From the NCBI GenBank assembly GCA_003165455.1, contig PLUJ01000288.1, positions 1 through 12,883 on the forward strand: 12,883 nt of DNA. Reading direction: 5' to 3'. The notes under the pieces were generated by a model. The model was not told where the DNA came from. It searched no databases and saw only the letters and a program-made list of their open reading frames with translations. Below, piece after piece: positions 1 to 6,344 of the stretch. This stretch comes from Acidobacteriaceae bacterium. Lineage in GTDB: Bacteria; Acidobacteriota; Terriglobia; Terriglobales; Acidobacteriaceae. A program made the position numbers and the translations under genes. Numbering within the stretch: the first letter of the stretch is position 1; each line of letters starts with the position of its first letter.

Positions 1-1
1 G

Positions 2-802
2 ATACGCGCTCGAGTGTCCCGTCGGACCGCAATCGCCATCCTCGTCTGTGCAGCCCCCCGCGGTAATGGAGTAATAAATCTTCCACGAGACGTTATTCTG
101 ATCCAGTTCCTGAAAGATGGTTTCGATGTTCAACTGAGTGGTGAGCTTGTCATCCACAAACGGATCGTTCACCAGGCCCTGCGTTGTCCCGCCGGTCATG
201 GTTGCGATGCGATTGGGAGTGCTCTTGCTGGATACCGGCGAGAACCAACGATCCGAAACCGCAAATTGTGAGGCCATGTAGTAGTAGTAGTTGAGTAAAT
301 CCTGATCGTAGTAGCCCATGGCCCGCTGACCGACCAGATCGGTAAACGTGCCGTCGCCAGAGTCTGATTTAGCGAAGCCCTCGGCCGTATGAACAAAACC
401 GTTCATTGAGATTGCGCGCGACGGACTAAAGTCGTACCGGTTGACGTCGCCGTAGCTTTCCAGCCATGCCGAGCTCATGTCGTCGACGCAGGTACTGTTG
501 AACTTGAAAAGATTAAATAGCGTTCCTTCGTCGTCGGGATTGGCAAATTTCGACAGCTTGTCGTCGATACCATCCACGGTATAAGTGTTGCCATCTTCAC
601 TTACTGTCCAACCCTTGGACTGGCGATAGGGATTCAGCATCCCGAAATAGGTATCAAAGCTGCGATTTTCCTGCAGCATGAAAATTACATGATCAATCGA
701 TTGAGGATTCGCAGGCGTATTTACCAAACCGCGGCAACCGCAGAACGACATCAGCAGAATTATCAAACCAATTACGGGAAATCCCCAGCGCTGCTCCCGC
801 AT
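2..802 (-). CDS. phosphoesterase of the phospholipase C / acid phosphatase family, lipoprotein-like, 3' end outside window
   Basis: Only the N-terminal 267 codons are present; the gene runs off the left edge. The family (PF04185, alkaline phosphatase superfamily) hydrolyses phosphomonoesters or phosphodiesters of phospholipids outside the cytoplasm. The defining motif ENRSFDTYFG is at residues 45-54 and supplies a metal ligand and the region around the active site. Further family-like blocks are GYYDQDLLNYYYYMASQFAV (163-182) and TPNR (195-198). The start at 802 is chosen because it gives a typical export signal: basic MREQR, a hydrophobic stretch from about 8 to 20, then Cys21-Gly-Cys23, a weak lipobox. 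The frame is partly open upstream and no strong ribosome binding site is visible, so the exact start is less certain than the function. Substrate cannot be told from this half; the metal ligands near the C-terminus are not in view. Confidence 0.85.
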   Translation of the reverse strand, partial: MREQRWGFPVIGLIILLMSFCGCRGLVNTPANPQSIDHVIFMLQENRSFDTYFGMLNPYRQSKGWTVSEDGNTYTVDGIDDKLSKFANPDDEGTLFNLFKFNSTCVDDMSSAWLESYGDVNRYDFSPSRAISMNGFVHTAEGFAKSDSGDGTFTDLVGQRAMGYYDQDLLNYYYYMASQFAVSDRWFSPVSSKSTPNRIATMTGGTTQGLVNDPFVDDKLTTQLNIETIFQELDQNNVSWKIYYSITAGGCTDEDGDCGPTGHSSAY

Positions 803-1338
803 GAAAAGTGAGCCCTCGGCAGAATTTGATCTGAGTACGATGACTTTTGCGACCTGAAAGTTGGCTCGAATCCCGTAGCGGAGGTACCTCTCTGGTATCG
901 TACGGAATTGATAACACGAGCCTTACTTTCATTTTGACCCCTAGCACAAAATGATTGGCCATCGAGCTTTGTTCTGGATTCAGCGGCATTTCCCCTCTGT
1001 TCGTCACCTCGCCACTGCTCACATTGCGTAGACGCCCACAAGCCGTGCGCCACTAGAAGCTAACTGGCCGGAAAAAGCCTTCCTGCGACGGAGCCGCCGG
1101 CATCATTTTTCCTCTGCCTTACGACGCGGAAAAGTATTCACATCGATATTTACCAGGGTGGTCATGTACTAACGATATCTTTTACGCCTTACACCTTTGC
1201 CCTACTGTGGCTGCCGTCCCTGAAAACAAATTAAACCAACCTAAGAAATTTACAGGCCGGCGTGCCTTCTTGGGATGGTAGAGCTCGAAAGGGAGTTCCG
1301 AAGCAAGGTCCTCGGTTCTTCTCCGCCCCTGAGGAGAC
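803..1338. other. divergent intergenic region without a recognisable gene
   Basis: These 536 bases separate the divergent phosphoesterase and glycoside hydrolase genes. Short open frames here have no recognisable domain and no ribosome binding site. Promoters for both genes should lie here, but I cannot assign a convincing -35/-10 pair. The plus-strand ribosome binding site GAGGAG lies at about 1331-1336, only 2 bases before the hydrolase ATG, so spacing is short. Confidence 0.5.
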
Positions 1339-3201
1339 ATGCGCCGCCTACACGCTACAGTTCTGCCTATACTACTGGTCGCCTCGATGTTCGCGTCAGC
1401 GAGTACTTCCAGTTCCTCTTTCGTAGTACCCACTACAACCCTAGCCGCTCAAACTTCCAACAACACCAGCGCCGCTAACACTTTCAAAACTCAATCCAAC
1501 GACAATCGGGGAGCAGGAAACATCAGCAAAGTTGATGTTCATACTCTTCTTTATCCCGGAGCTACGACAAAAATTTACGCTCATATGGTGCTTTGGTTCG
1601 GCCAGTCCGACCACATGAACATCGGTTACAGCGAGACGAACCAGCAGCAAGTACAGAGTCAAATTGATGACATGGTAAGTCGGGGCATCGACGGCGCGGT
1701 CATCGATTGGTACGGCCCCGGTAATTCCATAGACCATGCAACTCAACTGGTCATGGCTGCTGCAGAAAGCCATCCCGGATTCACCTTTGCCATCATGATC
1801 GATCAAGGCGCGATCGAGTGGTACTCCTGTTCGGGGTGCTCGCCGCAACAGGCATTGATCGGCGAACTCCAGTACATTGAACGCACCTATTTTCCGTCGC
1901 CCGCATACATGAAGATTGACGGGAAGCCAATGGTCACGAACTTCAATGTCAGCTTGTCTTATCCGTCCATCAATTGGGAAACCGCGACGGCAGCGATGAG
2001 CACGCCCCCTGCCCTTGTGTATCAGAACAACAACGGCTTCAGCCAATGGTCCAGTGAAGGCAGCTACGCGTGGGTGATGCCGACCGCCTCGGACTACGGA
2101 ATGAGTTACTTGACGAGCTTCTACGACGCGGGAGATTCGGCGCACCACGAGCAAACGATGGGTGCCACATACAAAGGCTTCAATGATACGCTGGCGTCCT
2201 GGGGATCGCACCGGATCATGGGGCAGCAGTGCGGCCAAACCTGGCTGCAAACTTTCTCCAAAATCGACAACATGTACAACTCCGGAAATCAGTTGCCCGA
2301 TCTGCAACTCGTAACCTGGAACGATTACGAAGAAGCCACGGAGATTGAGTCTGGGATTGACAATTGTTTGTCGGTTTCCGCCTCAGTGAACGCCAACACC
2401 CTGCAATGGAACGCGCAGGGCAACGAAAACACCGTGGATCATTACACGGTCTACATCAGTGAAGACGGCCAGAACTTGATGCCTCTGACCGATATCTCGA
2501 CCGGAGAAAACTCGCTGAATCTGTGCGGCTTCTCCATTCCGAATGCGACTTACAAAATGTTTGTACAAGCGGTCGGCAAGCCTACCTTGGCCAACCAGAT
2601 GAGCGGGAGCACTAACTATAACTCTACTTGCAATATAGCGACCGCTGGTCCGCCATCAACGACGACGCTCTCGTTCAGTGCGGCTCCTGAAACGGTGACC
2701 ATTGCTCCGGGGATGTCTGGAACTTTTACAGTGAAGGCAACGCCTCAATCGGGAAGCTTTACGAGTCCCATATCACTCACTTGTGGTTCTCTTCCGGGCA
2801 ATCTCAACTGCTCCTTCAGCCCCGCCACCATCATTCCGGGAACCGGGACTGCCACTTCCACGCTTACCGTCACCTCTACTTCCGTCCCTACTACGGCCGT
2901 CAATGGCGGGATGAATTCGCAGCGACATGGGGAAATTTTGCCCATTAGCGCCAGCTGGATGCTTCCCTTCGGCCTCGTCGGGTTCGCTTTTCTGGGGAAA
3001 AATAAGCGGAAGTTCGGAGTGCAGGCGCTTCTCTTGTGTGGCCTTCTCGGTCTCGGGATGGCTGCGACCTCCTGCGGCGGAGGTAAGACCGTTGGAGCGG
3101 AAGCTGCCAGCGCTTCCACTCCCGTCACCTACTCCATCACTGTCAATGGGAGTTCCAGCGCCGGCAAGCTTTCCACCACCATTAACGTTATTGTTCAGTG
3201 A
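1339..3201 (+). CDS. secreted GH71/GH99-like glycoside hydrolase with Ig-like domains and acidobacterial C-terminal hydrophobic tail
   Basis: Probable exported glycan-degrading enzyme of 620 residues. Residues 1-22 form a signal peptide (MRRLHATVLPILLVASMFASA). The region about 66-345 resembles the GH71/GH99 TIM barrel (alpha-1,3-glucanases and endo-alpha-mannanases/mannosidases). Visible motifs are DDMVSRGIDGAVIDWYG (about 110-126) and TWNDYEEATEIE (about 328-339), the latter very characteristic of these families. A fibronectin-III-like stretch follows (about 345-435), then an Ig-like beta domain (about 447-515). The last 100 residues contain WMLPFGLVGFAFLG, a basic KNKRK, a second hydrophobic stretch, SCGGG, and a final beta-strand-like piece ending ITVNGSSSAGKLSTTINVIV. 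That tail is recurrent in secreted acidobacterial proteins and may anchor the protein. Substrate is unknown. The 3' 429 bases are overlapped antisense by the glycosyltransferase frame. Confidence 0.8.
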   Translation: MRRLHATVLPILLVASMFASASTSSSSFVVPTTTLAAQTSNNTSAANTFKTQSNDNRGAGNISKVDVHTLLYPGATTKIYAHMVLWFGQSDHMNIGYSETNQQQVQSQIDDMVSRGIDGAVIDWYGPGNSIDHATQLVMAAAESHPGFTFAIMIDQGAIEWYSCSGCSPQQALIGELQYIERTYFPSPAYMKIDGKPMVTNFNVSLSYPSINWETATAAMSTPPALVYQNNNGFSQWSSEGSYAWVMPTASDYGMSYLTSFYDAGDSAHHEQTMGATYKGFNDTLASWGSHRIMGQQCGQTWLQTFSKIDNMYNSGNQLPDLQLVTWNDYEEATEIESGIDNCLSVSASVNANTLQWNAQGNENTVDHYTVYISEDGQNLMPLTDISTGENSLNLCGFSIPNATYKMFVQAVGKPTLANQMSGSTNYNSTCNIATAGPPSTTTLSFSAAPETVTIAPGMSGTFTVKATPQSGSFTSPISLTCGSLPGNLNCSFSPATIIPGTGTATSTLTVTSTSVPTTAVNGGMNSQRHGEILPISASWMLPFGLVGFAFLGKNKRKFGVQALLLCGLLGLGMAATSCGGGKTVGAEAASASTPVTYSITVNGSSSAGKLSTTINVIVQ

Positions 3202-4503
3202 ATTATTCGATGATTTCGCAGTTCGCACCGGTGCCCGATGCAGGGCGGAGCGTGGAACCCAGCCGAGCGAACTGCGAGTCATCAGTCTCAGCAAAAGCGG
3301 CTTCGAGGGAACCCAACTGGGCAACTTGCGAAGTCTGAGCACCTGGCGAAGCGCCTGGGTCCGTTTCTCTAGTTCAAAATGACGCAAATACTTCAGCACG
3401 ATGTTGGGCATCGTCATGCGGAGTGCCGCTGAAAAATTCTGTTCCGCCATGGCTCTCTGTTTTTCCTGGTCGCTGAGAAAACGAATGAGGCAATCGGCCA
3501 AGTCCTTAGCATCGCCGGGCTTGTAGAACTCAATCGCCATGCCTTCGCCGTCTGACATCTGCCGAAAGTCTTCCAAATCCGCGCATACGATCGGAACTCC
3601 GTACGCGCAAGCCAAATGTGCTACTCCACTGCATCCGGCGGAGGAAGAGTAGGGCATGACAGCCACAGACGAACTTTGAAATAGGTTCGGCAACTGGTTC
3701 TCGTGAACGTATCCGGTGAATTCAATCGCTGGATTCACTTCACAACTCTTCTTCATCGACTCTACATATCCCGCGGCGTGTGGGTGATTGCCCCCGCCCA
3801 CCAGCAGCCTTGCGTTTGGTAATGCGTCCGAGACGTATTGAAAGGCTTCGATCATCAATTCAAGGCGCTTGTAAGTACCCCATTTACCGAAGGCCAAAAC
3901 CCGATGATCAGGATTTCCGCGGCGGGAGAAATCTGGAAATTGCGGCTCTCTAGAGAGGATGCCATGCGATCGCAGATGGACGTTATCGCGGCCATATTTT
4001 TCGTGCAAGATATTGCGGTATCCAGGCATGAGTACAGACACCGAATTCGCCAGCAGCACCATTCGCGTAGCGAAGGCGCCCGCCAAGCGGTAAGTACGAG
4101 CGTGGCGAACCCCGGCGTCTTTCAAATTCACCGTATCCATCAGATGGTGCAGCGTGACGTGTGTGTAGCAACCCATCAACCGTGAAAGGACCGGAGTAAG
4201 AAGTCCGGCAAATGCAATCAATGGATTGCGGCCGAAAGTGCTGAATAGCAGGTTGAACCACACCACATCCGGCTTCGATTTCCGAATTGCTCTTAGGATT
4301 CGCCAGGTACTCGCAGGCTCGTTGAAAGACCAGCACCGTTCGACGGTAAATCCTTCCAGCTCTGGCGCGGATGGAGAGATCGTATCCGCAAGCACGGTGA
4401 GGCGGATGAACGGATTGCTCTGCAATTCGTTCGCAAGGTGGAGACCGTACTCGCTAAGACCACCCTGACTGGGTGGAAAAGTGGTGACCAAACAAATTTT
4501 CAT
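2773..4503 (-). CDS. GT4-type glycosyltransferase with an unusual antisense-overlapping C-terminal extension
   Basis: Cytoplasmic or membrane-associated retaining glycosyltransferase of GT-B fold, adding sugar from a nucleotide-sugar donor to a glycan or lipid acceptor. The N-terminal acceptor domain starts LVTTFPPSQGGLSEYG (5-20), the usual GT4 opening. The donor domain shows FGKWGTYKR (205-213), FTGYVHENQLPNLFQSSSVA (262-281) and SAGCSGVAHLACAYGVPIV (288-306). The last block replaces the canonical EX7E acidic pair with GVAHLACA, so the active-site acid is not obvious. Recognisable domain sequence ends near residue 380 and a basic tail runs to about 430. From residue 435 the frame is antisense to the hydrolase gene and gives a Gly/Ser/Arg/Pro-rich, probably meaningless extension to 576. 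The start is well supported: GGAAGAG lies 4 bases before the ATG. It is the last gene of the probable operon and lies 127 bp after the kinase gene. Confidence 0.82.
   Translation of the reverse strand: MKICLVTTFPPSQGGLSEYGLHLANELQSNPFIRLTVLADTISPSAPELEGFTVERCWSFNEPASTWRILRAIRKSKPDVVWFNLLFSTFGRNPLIAFAGLLTPVLSRLMGCYTHVTLHHLMDTVNLKDAGVRHARTYRLAGAFATRMVLLANSVSVLMPGYRNILHEKYGRDNVHLRSHGILSREPQFPDFSRRGNPDHRVLAFGKWGTYKRLELMIEAFQYVSDALPNARLLVGGGNHPHAAGYVESMKKSCEVNPAIEFTGYVHENQLPNLFQSSSVAVMPYSSSAGCSGVAHLACAYGVPIVCADLEDFRQMSDGEGMAIEFYKPGDAKDLADCLIRFLSDQEKQRAMAEQNFSAALRMTMPNIVLKYLRHFELEKRTQALRQVLRLRKLPSWVPSKPLLLRLMTRSSLGWVPRSALHRAPVRTAKSSNNSLNNNVNGGGKLAGAGTPIDSDGVGDGSGSAGSFRSNGLTSAAGGRSHPETEKATQEKRLHSELPLIFPQKSEPDEAEGKHPAGANGQNFPMSLRIHPAIDGRSRDGSRGDGKRGSGSPGSRNDGGGAEGAVEIARKRTTSE
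3209..3283. repeat. long imperfect inverted repeat in the convergent junction
   Basis: The arms are 3209-3226 and 3267-3283. They pair as GATGA/TCATC (5 bp), a small internal loop (TT opposite G), then TCGCAGTTCGC/GCGAACTGCGA (11 bp), around a 40-base loop. It starts 8 bases after the hydrolase stop codon and lies inside the 3' part of the glycosyltransferase frame. It may act as a bidirectional transcription end signal, but there is no T-run on either side, so an intrinsic terminator of the usual kind is not shown. Confidence 0.55.
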
Positions 4504-4522
4504 TTACTCTTCCGGCCTCATC

Positions 4523-4544
4523 GATCGGCTTGGCTTTGCCGATC
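4523..4544. promoter_or_regulatory. hairpin in the leader of the glycosyltransferase gene
   Basis: GATCGGC at 4523-4529 and GCCGATC at 4538-4544 form a perfect 7-bp stem with an 8-base loop, about 20 bases upstream of the glycosyltransferase ATG (minus strand). It lies just outside the ribosome binding site GGAAGAG (about 4508-4514). It could affect translation or mRNA stability, but no function is demonstrated. Confidence 0.4.
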
Positions 4545-4568
4545 CACCGCTAGGATCTGCGATGCATC

Positions 4569-4628
4569 GATCCTCGCCGCCTAGATCTTCGCCGCGTTGA
4601 TCTTCGCCGCGTTGATCTTCGCCGCGTT
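4569..4628. repeat. 15-bp tandem repeat (four units)
   Basis: Three identical units GATCTTCGCCGCGTT occupy 4584-4598, 4599-4613 and 4614-4628. A degenerate fourth, GATCCTCGCCGCCTA, occupies 4569-4583. The array starts directly beside the kinase stop codon (4631-4633) and fills half of the spacer before the glycosyltransferase. On the minus strand one frame reads as repeated Ile-Asn-Ala-Ala-Lys, but it is not in frame with the kinase. With neighbouring sequence it gives eight GATC sites between 4523 and 4632. Copy number is likely to vary between strains by slippage. Confidence 0.9.
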
Positions 4629-4630
4629 GA

Positions 4631-5374
4631 TCAAGGTTCGATGAGTTCGCCGGAGGATATGTTGGCTGGAGGGTGAATAACTGAGTAATCGTCTCGCGCG
4701 GACTCCGTTAGCGACACTATTTGAAGCATCTGCCGCTGTATGATCCCTTTCATCGCGGCGACTGAAGCTGGAGGCACAACCATTATGTTGCCAGCCAGCC
4801 CTGCAAGGGCGATGTAAGCTTCCCGGTTACGCCTGACAAATTCCAGAGGATACTCCGGTTTTCTGGCGTGTGCAGCGTTTGGATCGGCGTCGATTACGAA
4901 GGCAAGGTCCGGTGTGGGAACAAATCGTAAAATGCCTCTTACAAAAAATCTTGCTGCACGCCGCTTCAATGGAAGGTTGGCGAGTTCGTCGTAAATGTAG
5001 CGATCAAAGATGATGACATCCGCTGTGCTTCTCCTAGCTTCAGCCACTCTTCTACGTAAATTGAGCGCATCCGCGAGGTAGAACAATAGGCGCGCCGTCG
5101 TCACCGGCCAGGAAGTCACATTCTTGTCGCGCCTCTGGAGCGGTTTCTCTGGACTGCCGATTCCTCGGTCTCCCTTAAAGGCTTTATAACTCATGAACTC
5201 GCGAGAGCGCGAGAAGAGTACAACATCATCCCAAAATGTGAGGAGCGTGGTTCTAAAACCAGATTCCCTCAGCCACTTCTCACACGCGGTGATCTGAGTG
5301 CTCTTGCCAGCTCCATCGATTCCGGAAAAGCTCACAATCTTCACTGGATTCGCTCCCGCATTCCCTAACGCCAT
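4631..5374 (-). CDS. thymidylate-kinase-like P-loop nucleotide kinase
   Basis: Protein of 247 residues belonging to the thymidylate-kinase-like P-loop fold, cytoplasmic. It shows Walker A GIDGAGKST (18-26), DRYIYDE (124-130), the DR[YF] motif of this superfamily, and an Arg-rich lid-like segment around RKPEYPLEFVRRNREAY (171-187). Housekeeping Tmk proteins are about 205-215 residues. This one is longer, has an insert between about 50 and 90, and sits among polysaccharide-type genes rather than replication genes. It is therefore more likely a specialised kinase of a surface-glycan locus than the essential dTMP kinase, and its substrate is unknown. The start lies 6 bp after the stop of the preceding secreted-protein gene, which suggests translational coupling. 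The ribosome binding site is weak (GGAG about 12 bases upstream). A start a few codons further in, nearer VKIVSFSG, is possible. Confidence 0.8.
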   Translation of the reverse strand: MALGNAGANPVKIVSFSGIDGAGKSTQITACEKWLRESGFRTTLLTFWDDVVLFSRSREFMSYKAFKGDRGIGSPEKPLQRRDKNVTSWPVTTARLLFYLADALNLRRRVAEARRSTADVIIFDRYIYDELANLPLKRRAARFFVRGILRFVPTPDLAFVIDADPNAAHARKPEYPLEFVRRNREAYIALAGLAGNIMVVPPASVAAMKGIIQRQMLQIVSLTESARDDYSVIHPPANISSGELIEP

Positions 5375-5380
5375 ACCAGT

Positions 5381-5902
5381 TCAGTGCGCTCCGGGCGGGC
5401 GACTGGAAGTACCGGCCGTGAGCGCCGCGACTGAGCCGATGGCAACGCCAGCGCCCAGGATGGCTCCGATGCCGATTACGATGGTACGCGCGCGCCGTTG
5501 TTTTCCAGGTGCAATAGCCACTCCAGCGGGCTCGGACGCCGCGATCCCATTCGCGTGCGTAGGTTCGGCGGCGGCGGTACCCACAGGTCTTTGAGAACTT
5601 TGTGTCGCGGATTGCGATGACTGTGGCGTCGCTGGTGGAGGCGCGGTCGAAGTACTTGGTGCGCTCGAACTATTTGATGTGCTCGGAGTTTGTTCAGATA
5701 AAGCGGAGTTGAACCTCAGCTTGGCGACGGTACTCCCAGGGCTGTCCGGAAGGACAACTACCACCTCCGGAGAACGTACTGATCCAGTCGCAGGAGGAAT
5801 GTTCGTTGCTCCGCCCTGTTGCGCGGACGCTACAACGGCTAACAACGGGATGCTGAAGAGTATAAATCCCGTTCGTACCGCTCGATCCTGATTTACTTGC
5901 AT
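5381..5902 (-). CDS. secreted Ser/Thr/Pro-rich protein with C-terminal membrane segment, unknown function
   Basis: I do not recognise a named family. The 173-residue protein starts with an export signal (hydrophobic 11-25, cleavage site ASA-Q at about 27). A short beta-like region follows (SPEVVVVLPDSPGSTVAKLR, 44-63), then a low-complexity Ser/Thr/Pro/Gln linker (about 70-105). After a basic patch KQRRAR (134-139) comes a glycine-zipper hydrophobic segment (about 140-163) and a short polar end. The layout suggests a periplasmic or outer-facing protein tethered by its C-terminus. The start is supported by AGGA 5 bases upstream. It lies 25 bp after the STAS gene and 6 bp before the kinase gene, so it is embedded in the operon. 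A role in glycan assembly or export is inference from position only. Confidence 0.7.
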   Translation of the reverse strand: MQVNQDRAVRTGFILFSIPLLAVVASAQQGGATNIPPATGSVRSPEVVVVLPDSPGSTVAKLRFNSALSEQTPSTSNSSSAPSTSTAPPPATPQSSQSATQSSQRPVGTAAAEPTHANGIAASEPAGVAIAPGKQRRARTIVIGIGAILGAGVAIGSVAALTAGTSSRPPGAH

Positions 5903-5927
5903 ACGATCCTCGACTCATCCCGAACGT

Positions 5928-6329
5928 TCACGCGACCTTCAAGTCTGTAAGACCCTGAGCCGGCGCATACCACGGCTGACTCTGAGCAATACCGGCGGGC
6001 GCGAATATCTGAAAACTGCGCACAGCTTCTTCCGCCGTATCAAAAACTTCAAATAGCCGGTCTACCCGCATCAGCTCGAGGATAACCGCGGAAGATGCCG
6101 GCACCGCCGCAAGCTTCAAGTCTCCGTCCCGCTTCATCGCCTCCTGGAGGCAATGCAAAAGCATCTCAACTCCGGCGCTGTCCATCGACTTCACCGAAGA
6201 ACAGTCCAGCACGACGCACGGACGGTCATCCTCCAGAAGCGGCTGTAACTCATTCAAGAAATGTTCTGATTCTACGTGGTTCAGCGTTTCTGGTAATTCC
6301 ATCACAATAACGGGGCATCGTGTTTGCAT
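5928..6329 (-). CDS. STAS-domain protein (anti-sigma-factor antagonist type)
   Basis: Small soluble regulator of the SpoIIAA/RsbV kind, 133 residues with this start. The STAS fold covers about 7-108. The conserved phospho-acceptor serine is in MDSAGVEMLL (Ser51), preceded by the usual beta-strand CVVLDCSSV. In the family, an anti-sigma kinase phosphorylates this serine and the unphosphorylated form binds the kinase, releasing a sigma factor or other partner. No kinase or PP2C phosphatase partner is visible here. A further in-frame GTG exists at 6338, but it overlaps the AAGGAG ribosome binding site (6338-6343), which is spaced 8 bases from the ATG at 6329, so the ATG is preferred. The tail after about 108 (PAGIAQSQPWYAPAQGLTDL) is not part of the domain. 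It lies 15 bp after the nucleotidyltransferase-like gene, so it is probably cotranscribed with it. Confidence 0.85.
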   Translation of the reverse strand: MQTRCPVIVMELPETLNHVESEHFLNELQPLLEDDRPCVVLDCSSVKSMDSAGVEMLLHCLQEAMKRDGDLKLAAVPASSAVILELMRVDRLFEVFDTAEEAVRSFQIFAPAGIAQSQPWYAPAQGLTDLKVA

Positions 6330-6337
6330 TAAAGTCA

Positions 6338-6343
6338 CTCCTT
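6338..6343 (-). promoter_or_regulatory. ribosome binding site AAGGAG deciding the STAS start
   Basis: AAGGAG on the minus strand lies 8 bases before the ATG at 6329. Its final G is the first base of the alternative GTG, so initiation at the GTG is unlikely. It sits just after the stop codon of the preceding gene (6345-6347). Confidence 0.7.
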
Positions 6344-6344
6344 G

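Noticed and set aside
1441..2307. 288-codon minus-strand open frame inside the glycoside hydrolase
   Set aside because: It has no recognisable domain and lies fully antisense to a gene with a signal peptide and clear family motifs; it is a codon-bias shadow.
4569..4628. CRISPR-like array
   Set aside because: The units are contiguous 15-mers with no spacers; it is a simple tandem repeat.
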